A stretch of 55,260 nt of DNA from Acidobacteriota bacterium. Its GTDB lineage: Bacteria > Acidobacteriota > Blastocatellia > UBA7656. The DNA is taken from assembly GCA_038040445.1 (NCBI GenBank), contig JBBPIG010000034.1, positions 1 through 55,260 of the forward strand, read 5' to 3'. The translations under genes and the position numbers were made by a program. Below the pieces are notes generated by a model. That model worked only from the letters and a program-made list of their open reading frames with translations. It did not search any database and was not told the origin of the DNA. Below, one piece after another: positions 17,524 through 25,847 of this stretch; positions within the stretch are counted from its first letter, which is position 1; the number at the start of each line of letters is the position of its first letter.

Positions 17524-18921
17524 CTAACTGTCTTGACCTTGCGCGAGCGGCAGGCGAACGGTGAAGGTCGAGCCTTGGCCTTCATTGCTGTTTACCGCGA
17601 TCGAGCCGGCGTGCGCGTCGGCGATCCATTTCGATATCGCTAGCCCCAACCCGAATCCAGTCACTCGTGAGTCGCGGGGATCGGTTTGGCGATAGAACCG
17701 CTCGAAGATGTGAGGCAGCGCTGATGCTGGAATGCCGCGGCCATTGTCAGATACTTCGATCACCGCGGAAGAACCCTCTCTCGAAAGCGTGAGCCGCGCG
17801 CTCCCTCCCGGCGGCGTGTATTTGATCGCGTTGTCCAGAAGATTCACCAGCAGTTGTTGTAGCCGCTTCTGATCTCCTTCCACCACGATCGCCGAGGCTG
17901 GCGCTTCATAGCTCAGCGAGACGCCGGCGGACTGGGCCAGCGGCGCGATGTACTCGCGAGCCTCGGCAGCAAGTTGATCGAGTTCGACATGTTCACGCTC
18001 GAGAACCGACTGGTCCGCGTCCGAGCGGGCAAGCGTCAGCAGGTCTTCGGTAAGCTTGGTGAGCCGCGCGATCTCTTCCAGGCTCGACTCGAGAACGCGC
18101 TGATACTCTTCGGGTGTGCGCTGGCGGCGAAGTGCTACTTCCATGTCCCCGCGAAGCACGGCGAGCGGAGTCTTGAGCTCGTGTGAGGCATCGGCGGTGA
18201 AACGGCGTTCGCGTTCGAAGGTTTGCTCGAGCCGGCTGATCATCTGGTTGAAGGTTGCCGCCAGCCTGCCGATCTCGTCTTGAGACCGATGCTCCTCGAC
18301 GCGCTCGCTCAAGTTTCCCCGGCCGATGCGCTCGGCTGCGCGGGTCAGCCGATCAACCGGACTCAAAGCTCTGCTGGCGAGCCACAGGCCGCCGAGGCTT
18401 GCGAGCAGAAGCGCGAGCGGGTTCGCGATGGCCAGCAGAAGGATCAGTTGCTTCTGCGCGCGTTGAACGTCTCTGAGGGATTGTCCCTCGACAACGAAGA
18501 ACTCTTCGCCATCTTCATCCCGAGCCGGCCAGGTGATTATGCGGACGTGCTCGGTTTCAGAGAGCGAGACTTCGTCGAACTGGGGCTTCCACTCCGTCGC
18601 CGCGCGTTCAAGCGCGGGCTTAATCACTGGAACCTCATGCCCCTCCGAGTCGGGTATTTGATCGGTGACTTTGCCGTCTCTATTAACCACCGAGAGAAAC
18701 TGTGGCGCGAGGATCAACACGCCGGGCTGGCTGGCTTCTTCATTTGCAGAAGGGTGACCGAGGGCGTAGGCGAAGCGCTCGGCGTGATTTCTCAGCGACG
18801 CGTCGATAGTGTTTATCAGCCCGCGCGAGAAGTAAAGGTAGATCGCGACGGCGAAAGCCGCCAACACCAAAGCAGCGAGGCCTAGATACCAGAGGGTGAG
18901 TTTTGCGCGAATTGAGAGCAC
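17524..18921 (-). CDS. Sensor histidine kinase (orphan)
   Basis: 465 residues with two membrane helices (about 10-30 and 160-183) around a periplasmic sensor region, a HAMP domain (LASRALSPVDRLTRAAERIGRG), a HisKA dimerisation domain with ADASHELKTPLAVLRGD (phospho-acceptor His247), and a HATPase domain with N-box LLVNLLDNAIKYTPPGG, G1 VSDNGRGIP, F-box ERFYR and G2 GFGLGLAISKWIADAHAG. Organisation resembles CusS/BaeS/TctE-type kinases. No response-regulator gene is adjacent on either side, so its partner must be encoded elsewhere. A small RHH-like ORF ends 12 bp upstream. Signal unknown. Confidence 0.93.
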   Translation of the reverse strand: MLSIRAKLTLWYLGLAALVLAAFAVAIYLYFSRGLINTIDASLRNHAERFAYALGHPSANEEASQPGVLILAPQFLSVVNRDGKVTDQIPDSEGHEVPVIKPALERAATEWKPQFDEVSLSETEHVRIITWPARDEDGEEFFVVEGQSLRDVQRAQKQLILLLAIANPLALLLASLGGLWLASRALSPVDRLTRAAERIGRGNLSERVEEHRSQDEIGRLAATFNQMISRLEQTFERERRFTADASHELKTPLAVLRGDMEVALRRQRTPEEYQRVLESSLEEIARLTKLTEDLLTLARSDADQSVLEREHVELDQLAAEAREYIAPLAQSAGVSLSYEAPASAIVVEGDQKRLQQLLVNLLDNAIKYTPPGGSARLTLSREGSSAVIEVSDNGRGIPASALPHIFERFYRQTDPRDSRVTGFGLGLAISKWIADAHAGSIAVNSNEGQGSTFTVRLPLAQGQDS

Positions 18922-18933
18922 TTGAAACGTTCT

Positions 18934-19179
18934 TTACCGGGCGGAACGATGACTCTTTTCCAAGCGGTGACGGCGCACGATATCAACGGCGTCCTCATCA
19001 GTGTAGCCACTGCGCCGAGCATCACGCCGGATCTCGGCATCGAGCATCTGATCTTCCCAGACCGCAATGCACTGCCGCATGTAATCTTCCAGCAATCGGA
19101 CAGGGTTGCGCCGCCGCTTTCGGGCCGCGTTTTGAAACTCCTCCCAGAGCGAGGAGTTCAAGAGAAAGCCTCCTTCCAT
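18934..19179 (-). CDS. Small protein, possible ribbon-helix-helix antitoxin-like
   Basis: 81 residues: a short strand followed by helices (LNSSLWEEFQNAARKRRRNP, VRLLEDYMRQCIAVWEDQML) and a charged tail. The pattern strand-helix-helix with SLWEEF and RNPVRLLEDYM resembles RHH-type antitoxin-like proteins that occur alone or with PIN/RelE toxins. No toxin gene is adjacent. The start is uncertain: ATG at 19179 lacks a clear ribosome site, whereas a TTG six codons inside (LNSSLW) is preceded by AAGGAGG at proper spacing. It ends 12 bp before the kinase gene, so the two may be co-transcribed. Function not assigned. Confidence 0.55.
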   Translation of the reverse strand: MEGGFLLNSSLWEEFQNAARKRRRNPVRLLEDYMRQCIAVWEDQMLDAEIRRDARRSGYTDEDAVDIVRRHRLEKSHRSAR

Positions 19180-19214
19180 GCCAAATGAATTGTATCAGAG
19201 GAGGTCGGAAAGTT

Positions 19215-19300
19215 TGGTGCGGATGAGAGGACTTGAACCTCCACAGGATTTCTCCCACAGCGTCCTGAGCGCTGCGCGTCTGCCATTCCGCCACATCCGC
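19215..19300 (-). tRNA. tRNA-Leu (anticodon CAG)
   Basis: The minus strand folds as a class II tRNA: acceptor GCGGATG/CATCCGC, anticodon stem CAGCG/CGCTG with loop CTCAGGA (anticodon CAG at 19265-19267, reading CUG codons), a long variable arm around TGGGAGAAATCCTGT, and T arm GGAGG TTCAAGT CCTCT. Discriminator A at 19218 and an encoded CCA at 19215-19217 follow. Confidence 0.96.
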
Positions 19301-19370
19301 ATTGTTTGGCGATTGTGATTCGAACGAAGCGAAAATATACTAACCAGCGCTTGCAAACAGTGTCAATGGA

Positions 19371-19472
19371 TTTGCGATTTGCGATTGCGGATTTCAAAAT
19401 TGAGGTGGCGAGCAAGGAGCCTTGATCGCAAATTAGAAATCGCAAATCGGAAATCGGAAATCCAAAATCGAA
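19371..19472. repeat. Inverted heptamer array, GATTTGC/GGATTGC family, upstream of rnr
   Basis: Left arm GATTTGCGATTTGCGATTG onward at 19371-19398, right arm with GCAAATT, AGAAATC, GCAAATC, GGAAATC, GGAAATC units at about 19429-19470. The right arm runs to within 3 bp of the rnr start codon, so it forms the leader of that mRNA. Confidence 0.85.
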
Positions 19473-21677
19473 ATGGTCACGACAAACTTATCGCCACAAA
19501 GAGTACTTCAATCGCTGCCGAAGTCTCGCGAACGCGGCGTCACCGCCGATAGTCTCGCCGAAGCACTGAACCTCTCGGAATCCCATACAGCCCAGCTCGG
19601 CGTGTTTCTGAAAGAGTTTGTTCGGGTTGGGCTCGCGGCGGCGAAAGGCGCACGCTACTGGCGAAAACAGGCTCCCGGCTTGTTGATCGGAACTCTCAGG
19701 GGAACTCGCTCAGGTCACGCCTTCGTTGTGCCCGACGACCCGAAAGAGCGTGAGAAGGGAGACCTCTTCGTAAACGCCCGCGCGATGGCCGCGGCTTTGC
19801 ACGGCGATACCGTGATTGCTCGCGTCACCGGCGTGCGCGAGCGCGGGCGCGAAGGCCGCGTCGAAGCGGTTTTGCATCGCGCCAATCAAACGGTCATCGG
19901 AACATTCGTAAAGCTCAAATCCGAGAGCTTCGCCTCGCCGATCGATGAAAGGTTTCTCTACGAGATCAGCATCGCGCCCGCGGATATACTCGGCGCGAAT
20001 GACGGCGACATCGTCAACGTCGAGATCACCCGGCCTCCCATAGCCGGGCGGCGTCCATGGGGACGAGTGATCGAGGTCCTGGGCCAGCCTGAACAACCGG
20101 GCATTGATCTTGAGATCATCATCAGAAAGCATCAACTGCCTCACGTCTTTCCCGAAGCCGCACTCGCCGAAGCGGAAGCCATTCACGACGCCATAAGCGA
20201 AGAGCAACTCGCCGGGCGAGAGGATCTGCGCGAGCGGCTGACGATTACGATCGATGGAGAGACAGCGCGCGACTTTGACGACGCCGTGTCGCTCGAGGAG
20301 CTGCCCAGCGGCCGTTTGCTTCTTGGCGTTCACATCGCCGACGTGAGCAACTATGTCCGAGAAGGTAGCACGCTTGACGAAGAAGCATTCCGCCGCGGCA
20401 CATCGGTTTACTTTCCCGAGCGCGCCATTCCGATGCTTCCTGAGAGGCTCTCGAATGATATCTGCTCGCTCAAGCCGCAAGTGGACCGGCTGACGATGTC
20501 GGCGCTGATCGAGCTTAACCGAAACGGCCGCGTCGTCGACTACCGGCTCGCGCCTTCCGCAATACACAGCCGCGAGCGCATGACGTATACCGCGGTCAAC
20601 GAGATCATCACTCACCCCGACGGTGAAACCGCGCGGACTTATGCTCACGTCAAGGAAATGCTTCTCAAGATGCACGATCTGACTCTTGTTCTGATCAAGC
20701 GAAGAGAGGAGCGGGGCGCCATTGACTTCGATCTGCCGGAGGCTGAATTGTGGTTCAACGACGAAGGTCAGATCGGCGGCATCGCTAAGTCTGAGCGCAA
20801 CATCGCCCACCGCCTGATCGAAGAGTTCATGCTGCTGGCAAATGAAACCGTCGCGCGTCACCTTGAACCATTGAACGTGCCGTTGCTCTACCGCATTCAC
20901 GAAGAACCAAATCCCGACAAGATCGAAGAGTTCGCCGAGATTGCCGCGTCGTTTGGCCACAAGTTCTCGATGCACGGCCCAATTCCTCAACGCGGCTTTC
21001 AGCAGCTTGCGCGCGAGATTCAAGGCACGCCCGAAGAGCGTATGCTTTCGTACTTGATGTTGCGCTCGATGCAGCGCGCTCGTTACACGCCGCAGAACGC
21101 GGGACACTTTGGGCTGGCGATGAAGACTTACACGCATTTCACGTCACCAATCCGGCGCTATCCCGATCTGATCGTCCATCGCGTACTTCGCGAAGTCATC
21201 GAGCGCGGCCGGGAGGGCGACGAGTGGAGCCAGGTCGATCTCGGCGCCAAGCATGCGGTTAAACGCGTGTCCTGGCCCGTGCTTGATGAACAGCGCGAGA
21301 CCGAGCTTCGAGCCGGGCTTGAGGTGATCGGCGATCATTCCAGCGAGCGCGAGCGCGCCGCCGCCGACGCTGAACGCGAGTTGATGGACTGGCGTAAGAC
21401 TGCATTCATGGCTGATCGCGTGGGTGATGAGTTCGACGGCGTCATCACCGGAGTGAAAGAGTACGGGTTCTATGTTGAGTTGGATGAGTTCTTCATCGAA
21501 GGGCTGGTCCACGTTTCGACACTTATCGACGATGTGTACGATTATCAAGAGCGCAGACACCGGTTGGCGGGGAAACGTACACGCCGCGAGTTTCGACTGG
21601 GCCAACGGGTCCGGATCGCCGTGAATCGAGTCGATCAAGCGCGTCACTTGATAGACTTCTCGGTGGTGAAGCCTTAA
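19473..21677 (+). CDS. rnr: Ribonuclease R
   Basis: 734 residues. RNase R is a processive 3'-5' exoribonuclease that degrades structured RNA and takes part in rRNA and tmRNA quality control. Domains in order: N-terminal winged helix (about 1-65), two cold-shock/OB domains (LLIGTLRGTRSGHAFVVPDD, about 70-225), the RNB catalytic domain with metal ligands around ARDFDDAVSL (Asp267, Asp269, Asp270) and GHFGLAMKTYTHFTSPIRRYPD, and a C-terminal S1 domain (GDEFDGVITGVKEYGFYVEL). The Lys-rich tail of E. coli RNase R is absent. The ATG at 19473 directly follows a heptamer array and has no clear Shine-Dalgarno, so the leader may control translation. Confidence 0.96.
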   Translation: MVTTNLSPQRVLQSLPKSRERGVTADSLAEALNLSESHTAQLGVFLKEFVRVGLAAAKGARYWRKQAPGLLIGTLRGTRSGHAFVVPDDPKEREKGDLFVNARAMAAALHGDTVIARVTGVRERGREGRVEAVLHRANQTVIGTFVKLKSESFASPIDERFLYEISIAPADILGANDGDIVNVEITRPPIAGRRPWGRVIEVLGQPEQPGIDLEIIIRKHQLPHVFPEAALAEAEAIHDAISEEQLAGREDLRERLTITIDGETARDFDDAVSLEELPSGRLLLGVHIADVSNYVREGSTLDEEAFRRGTSVYFPERAIPMLPERLSNDICSLKPQVDRLTMSALIELNRNGRVVDYRLAPSAIHSRERMTYTAVNEIITHPDGETARTYAHVKEMLLKMHDLTLVLIKRREERGAIDFDLPEAELWFNDEGQIGGIAKSERNIAHRLIEEFMLLANETVARHLEPLNVPLLYRIHEEPNPDKIEEFAEIAASFGHKFSMHGPIPQRGFQQLAREIQGTPEERMLSYLMLRSMQRARYTPQNAGHFGLAMKTYTHFTSPIRRYPDLIVHRVLREVIERGREGDEWSQVDLGAKHAVKRVSWPVLDEQRETELRAGLEVIGDHSSERERAAADAERELMDWRKTAFMADRVGDEFDGVITGVKEYGFYVELDEFFIEGLVHVSTLIDDVYDYQERRHRLAGKRTRREFRLGQRVRIAVNRVDQARHLIDFSVVKP

Positions 21678-21760
21678 GAAGCCGGCGTCCGCCCTCCGTT
21701 AGGACGGCCGCTGACGTGCTAGACGCCGGGCCATTTCGGTAGGAACCTAGCGGATGCCCC
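21678..21760. terminator. Possible hairpin terminator after rnr
   Basis: CCGGCGTC near 21682 and GACGCCGG near 21722 are inverted copies enclosing a GC-rich loop with a second small stem (GTCC..GGAC). No T-run follows, so it is at best an imperfect terminator. Confidence 0.35.
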
Positions 21761-21855
21761 GTCCGTACAAACTGCTTCGCTGCGTAAAAGACGTTCGCTT
21801 ATTGTTAATGCCTCAGCAATCCGGCTCGTTACGGACTCAACGACAGGAGAATTCC

Positions 21856-23805
21856 ATGAAATCAACAACCACGTTCAAAGAGAGAAAACACCCGTTGGCG
21901 TTGGCTGCCGCCGCGCTTGTTGTATTGACCGCGTTCTCGCTCCCGGCGTTTGGCCAGGGCGCCAAGAAAGCCGCAAGCCGCGCCATAAAGCAATACACGA
22001 TCGAGCAATTCCTAACAACCACCGCAATCGGAGGCAGTTCATTCTCGCCCGACGAGAAGTCGATACTGTTTTCGAGCAACAAGAGCGGGATCTACAATGT
22101 CTACAGTGTACCGGTCACCGGAGGCGAGCCGAAGCAGCTCACTCGCTCGACGACCGAGAGCACTTTCGGCATCGGCTACTTCCCGAACGATTCGCGCATT
22201 CTGTACACGCACGATCAGGGCGGCAACGAGAACAACCACATCTATGTGCTGGGCGCGGACGGCAAGGAGAAGGACCTGACACCAGGCGACAAGCTCAAGG
22301 CTCAGTTCCTGGGGTGGACGCACGACGGCAAGGCCTTCTATATATTCACAAACGAACGAGACCAGCGGTTCTTCGACATCTATAAGCTGGACGCCGTTAG
22401 CTTCGAGCGGACGTTGCTATATCAAGACACCGTCGGCTACCAGTTCGGCGACATCTCCGACGATGGGAAGTTTATCGCCTTCGCGAAACCGAACACGACC
22501 TCTGATTCGGACGTCTACCTCTACAACGTCGCGACAAAAGAAATGAAGAACATCACGCCGCATCAAGGCGATGTTGCTTCAAGCCCCGCGGCGTTCGATC
22601 CCGCGGCGCGATACTTGTACTACCAAACCGATGAAGGCAGCGAGTTCTCATACGTCGCGCGGTACGACCTGACGACCGGAAAGAAGGAGCCGGTTGAAAA
22701 AGTGAATTGGGACGTGGCGTTCACCTACTTCTCGCACAACGGCAAATACCGAGTTTCGGGCGTCAACGAAGACGCGCGTACGAAGGTAAAGGTTTACGAC
22801 ACTGCTACGGGCAAGCCCATCGCCTTGCCTGCTTTTCCAGAGGGTGACATCACCTCGGTCAACATCTCCCGTAGCGAGAAAGTGATGGCCTTCTACTTCA
22901 ACGGGTCTCGTTCGCCGAGCAACCTTTATGTCTACGACTTCGCAACCAAAAAGGTGAGCAAGCTGACGGAGAGCCTGAACCCCGAGATCGATTCAGCGGA
23001 TCTGGTCGAGTCAAAAGTCATCCGCTACAAATCGTTCGATGGTATGGCAATTCCATCCATTCTTTACAAGCCCCATCAGGCGAGCGCCGCGAAGAAAGCG
23101 CCGGCGCTGCTGTGGATTCACGGAGGTCCGGGTGGCCAGACTCGAACCGGCTATAGCGGAGTGATTCAGTACCTGGTTAATCACGGCTACGTGATTTTAG
23201 GCGTCAACAACCGTGGAAGCTCGGGATATGGCAAGACGTTTTTCACCGCCGACGATCAGAAGCACGGCCGCGAGCCGCTTTGGGATTGCGTGGAAGCGAA
23301 GAAGTACCTGGCATCGCTCGGCTACGTCGACACGTCGAAGATCGGAATCATCGGCGGAAGCTACGGCGGATACATGGTGCTTGCAGCGCTTGCGTTCAAG
23401 CCCGATGAGTTCGTGGTGGGCGTCGATCTGTTTGGCGTTTCAAACTGGGTGCGCACGCTCGAATCGATCCCTCCTTACTGGGAGTCGTTTCGCAAAGCGC
23501 TCTACAAGGAGCTCGGCGACCCGAAAGCCGACCTCGAAAATCTGAAGGCGATTTCTCCGCTCTTTCATCCGGACAAGATCGTCAAGCCTCTGATGGTTCT
23601 GCAAGGCAAGAACGATCCGCGAGTAATCAAACCCGAGTCCGACGAGATAGTCGAAGCAGTGAAGAAGAACGGCCGCGTCGTCGAATACGTGGTCTTCGAC
23701 GACGAGGGTCACGGGTTCACCAAGAAGGCTAACGAGATCCGAGGCTACAAGGCGATCCTGGATTTTCTCGATAAGTATCTCAGGGGAGCGGACGCCGGCA
23801 AGTAG
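21856..23805 (+). CDS. Secreted S9 family peptidase (prolyl oligopeptidase / acylaminoacyl-peptidase type)
   Basis: About 649 residues from ATG 21856, chosen because AGGAGA lies just ahead and a signal peptide follows (KHPLALAAAALVVLTAFSLPAFGQ). The middle is a beta-propeller of PD40-like blades (SSFSPDEKSILFSSNKSGIYNVYSV and similar); the C-terminal part is an alpha/beta hydrolase with GGSYGGYMVL (Ser502), Asp587 in GKNDPRV and His619 in DDEGHGFTKK as the triad. Such enzymes cut short peptides; here in the periplasm or outside. A second S9 gene lies 3.3 kb downstream, separated by the IS element. In-frame codons upstream of 21856 lack family similarity. Confidence 0.93.
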   Translation: MKSTTTFKERKHPLALAAAALVVLTAFSLPAFGQGAKKAASRAIKQYTIEQFLTTTAIGGSSFSPDEKSILFSSNKSGIYNVYSVPVTGGEPKQLTRSTTESTFGIGYFPNDSRILYTHDQGGNENNHIYVLGADGKEKDLTPGDKLKAQFLGWTHDGKAFYIFTNERDQRFFDIYKLDAVSFERTLLYQDTVGYQFGDISDDGKFIAFAKPNTTSDSDVYLYNVATKEMKNITPHQGDVASSPAAFDPAARYLYYQTDEGSEFSYVARYDLTTGKKEPVEKVNWDVAFTYFSHNGKYRVSGVNEDARTKVKVYDTATGKPIALPAFPEGDITSVNISRSEKVMAFYFNGSRSPSNLYVYDFATKKVSKLTESLNPEIDSADLVESKVIRYKSFDGMAIPSILYKPHQASAAKKAPALLWIHGGPGGQTRTGYSGVIQYLVNHGYVILGVNNRGSSGYGKTFFTADDQKHGREPLWDCVEAKKYLASLGYVDTSKIGIIGGSYGGYMVLAALAFKPDEFVVGVDLFGVSNWVRTLESIPPYWESFRKALYKELGDPKADLENLKAISPLFHPDKIVKPLMVLQGKNDPRVIKPESDEIVEAVKKNGRVVEYVVFDDEGHGFTKKANEIRGYKAILDFLDKYLRGADAGK

Positions 23806-23873
23806 TGCAGTAGTCAAGGAGGTGGCCTGTGCTCGACGAAAGCGGGGGCAAGCCGCCTTCCCGACCTAATATG

Positions 23874-23926
23874 AAAGGGGCGCCCCTTTGGTGATATTTT
23901 GAGTTTGTTTTAAGCAGCTCAAAAAG
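23874..23926. repeat. Palindromes at the IS left end
   Basis: AAAGGGGCGCCCCTTT (23874-23889) is a perfect 16-bp palindrome overlapping the left inverted repeat. A second stem TTTTGAG/CTCAAAA lies just before the transposase ribosome site. They may be transposase or regulatory sites. Confidence 0.6.
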
Positions 23927-23946
23927 TTCACGCGAAGGAGAGCCCC

Positions 23947-25029
23947 ATGAACAAAGACAAGTATGTAGGACTGGACACGGATCAGGCAACCATCATCGGC
24001 AGGGTTGATGATGCTAAGGGAAACTTCGTAATGGAATCGGCCATCGAAACCAGCGCAAGTAGTATCCGGCAGTTCTTCAAAGGTCTGGACGGTACTATTC
24101 ACGTCGCGTTTGAAGAAGGTACTCAGGCTGCGTGGTTGTATGACGTCATCCGGCCGCTGGTTGCCGAGGTCACAGTCTGTGATCCGCGGCGCAACAAACT
24201 GATTCAGTCAGGGAACAAGGCGGACAGAATCGACGCTGCGAAGCTGGCGAGACTGCTGAGGCTGGGCGAGCTGCATGCGGTCTATCACGGCGAGCGAGGC
24301 ACACACGGGTTAAAGGAACTGGTTCACGGGTACGAGAGCTTGGTAGCCGACACGACGCGGACAAAGAATCGATTGAAGGCAGTCTTTCGAAGCCAGGCGA
24401 TTCGTTGCCGAGGTCAGTTGGTTTACAGCAAGCAGGAGCGCAAGCAGTGGCTCGGCAAACTGGACACGGCGGCGCTGGGCGCACGAGCTTCAGGTTTGTA
24501 CGAACAATACGACTGTCTCACAAAGCTGCGAGACAAGGCACACAAAGCGATGACCACCGAAGCGCTCAGACATCCAGCCTACAAGCGGCTAAAGAAAGTG
24601 TCCGGTTTGGGAGAGGTGAGGACGGCGCAGATCATAGCGGTGGTGAGCTCGCCACACCGGTTCCGCACCAAGCGGCAGTTCTGGCCTTACTGCGGGCTTG
24701 CGGTGGTAACTCACAACAGCAGTGAGTATGAGATCGTAGATGGCCAGCGGCGAAGAAAACGCAACAAGCAGGCTCAGACTCGAGGATTGAATCAGAACTA
24801 CAACAGGACATTGAAAGCTGTGTTCAAGGGAGCAGCGGCTACTGCGATCGAGCGGCCGCCGTTCAAGCAATATCGCCAGAGGCTGATCGACAAAGGGATA
24901 AGGCCTGAGCTGGCGCTGCTGACGGTGGCGCGCAAGATAGCCGCGATAACGTTGACGATCTGGAAGAAGGGAGAGGAGTTCGATCCTGAAAGAGTGAATC
25001 AAGCGGTACCAGGCACAGGCAAAGAGTGA
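23947..25029 (+). CDS. IS110-family transposase (DEDD + serine type)
   Basis: 360 residues. N-terminal RuvC-like DEDD domain: Asp10 (VGLDTDQATI), Glu56/57 (VAFEEGTQAAWL), Asp93 and Asp96 (KADRIDAAKLARLL). Then a coiled middle, and the C-terminal Transposase_20 region with LKKVSGLGEVRTAQIIAVV, FWPYCGLAVVTHNSSEYEIVDG (Ser258/259 lies where the family has its catalytic serine) and a basic RRKRNKQ stretch. In this family a structured bridge RNA encoded in the element's non-coding end guides site choice. GGAGAG lies ahead of ATG 23947. The frame looks intact, so the element may be active. Only one copy is in the window. Confidence 0.93.
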   Translation: MNKDKYVGLDTDQATIIGRVDDAKGNFVMESAIETSASSIRQFFKGLDGTIHVAFEEGTQAAWLYDVIRPLVAEVTVCDPRRNKLIQSGNKADRIDAAKLARLLRLGELHAVYHGERGTHGLKELVHGYESLVADTTRTKNRLKAVFRSQAIRCRGQLVYSKQERKQWLGKLDTAALGARASGLYEQYDCLTKLRDKAHKAMTTEALRHPAYKRLKKVSGLGEVRTAQIIAVVSSPHRFRTKRQFWPYCGLAVVTHNSSEYEIVDGQRRRKRNKQAQTRGLNQNYNRTLKAVFKGAAATAIERPPFKQYRQRLIDKGIRPELALLTVARKIAAITLTIWKKGEEFDPERVNQAVPGTGKE

Positions 25030-25329
25030 TCTGTCGGAAGCCTTACACGCAACCGCAGTCGCCACTTTACCTGAGCAAGGGTCGAGGGAGAGTATCAAAT
25101 CACAGGTTGTGCCCGAAGCGCTCACAGCTTCAAGCACCAATCCCGACTGCATGCCCCCTCGCACTAACCAGATAAAAGCTGTAGCCCGCGAGGCTCAGAT
25201 AGAACTGTGGTTGGCAACAGACCAACCGAAACTGCTTGATAAGGACTCAGGATAAGGAACGACGCAGTTGCGATTGTGATGGAAGGCGGAGGATCAGACA
25301 CCGGGTGTAAGTTCGGGCTACGAGCGGGG

Positions 25330-25468
25330 AAGCTGTGGAAACTGCCGCGATGTGGGAGCAGTGGAAAAATTCAACTACAACGACAATTTTTCCACTGCTC
25401 CCACATCGCTTGGGAAACTCTCCGCAAGAAACAAAAGCGCGGAGAGTTTCCCACAGTTCCCACAGCTT
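25330..25468. repeat. Nested palindromes forming a three-way junction
   Basis: Outer arms 25330-25344 and 25454-25468 pair over 15 bp with one mismatch. Enclosed are a perfect 25-bp hairpin (25347-25371 / 25385-25409, 13-nt loop) and a perfect 14-bp hairpin (25412-25425 / 25439-25452). The three stems follow each other with 1-2 nt between them, giving a compact branched fold as RNA or a cruciform as DNA. Confidence 0.9.
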
Positions 25469-25469
25469 C

Positions 25470-25646
25470 GGCGGCTGGGTTTAATCTCGGAAGAGAAACC
25501 AGTGAGCGGAGCCGTAACCTGCTGCGTGAGGTAGCCCGGAACCTGTCTTGGGAAGCTCATGGTGAATCGGGAACGTGGCTGGCTGGCAAGAAAATGCAAT
25601 CCCAGCCGGCTAGGGGAAAGTTTTTCCTTGACAGCCCCCTTTCATA
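25470..25646 (+). ncRNA. Candidate bridge RNA region at the IS right end
   Basis: Non-coding region between the branched palindrome and the right inverted repeat. It has a stem GCTGGCTGG/CCAGCCGGC near 25577-25613 and the segment CCCGGAACCTGT at 25535-25546. The reconstructed pre-insertion site reads CCCGACCTGT, and GAACCTGT also occurs exactly at the right junction (25647-25654). In IS1111-type elements the bridge RNA lies 3' of the transposase. The assignment is inference; RNA ends are not known. Confidence 0.35.
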
Positions 25647-25651
25647 GAACC

Positions 25652-25728
25652 TGTGATCCTGCGAACGGTACCTTGAGTTCCAGGTTGTTGAAAAGGATCA
25701 CGGGTCGGGAAGGATGGCTTGCCCCCGC
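25652..25728. repeat. Right part of the REP-like hairpin interrupted by the IS
   Basis: AGGATCACGGGTCGGGAAGG onward (25694-25728) is the complete right arm. Its complement is split: 25652-25660 (TGTGATCCT) and 23842-23866 left of the IS. Joined, the arms match over about 34 bp with one substitution and one small indel. Same family as 2846-2962. Confidence 0.85.
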
Positions 25729-25847
25729 GATTGAGCCAGCACAACCTGAACGGTCCGAGCGTCGAGAAGAAACCTTAGCTCGAATCGAAGCGACGACTCT
25801 GCCGAAGTCACACAACCAATCCTGGGCAAGCGAAAGGTCACCGGACA

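Larger units (their letters stand above)
23868..25651 (+). mobile_element. IS110/IS1111-family insertion sequence inserted in a REP-like hairpin arm
   Basis: Boundaries are inferred from the interrupted hairpin. The left arm at 23842-23866 ends CCCGACC and continues as TGTGATCCT only at 25652-25660; the complete opposite arm is at 25694-25728. ACCT occurs at both junctions (23864-23867; 25649-25652), consistent with a short core such as CT, with no long target duplication, as in IS110 elements. Subterminal inverted repeats TATGAAAGGGG (23870-23880) and CCCCTTTCATA (25636-25646) fit the IS1111 subgroup. One transposase gene and about 600 bp of non-coding 3' sequence. Total about 1.78 kb, longer than most of the family, perhaps because of a nested palindrome at 25330-25468. 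Confidence 0.82.

Noticed and set aside
19710-21137. 475-codon ORF antisense to rnr
   Set aside because: It is a mirror frame of a conserved gene in GC-rich DNA, with no domains of its own.
24589-25164. ORF antisense to the transposase
   Set aside because: No family similarity and wholly opposite the conserved transposase C-terminus.
25276-25647. 123-codon ORF downstream of the transposase
   Set aside because: Its sequence is generated by the nested palindromes and the IS right end; it has no family likeness and starts without a clear function.
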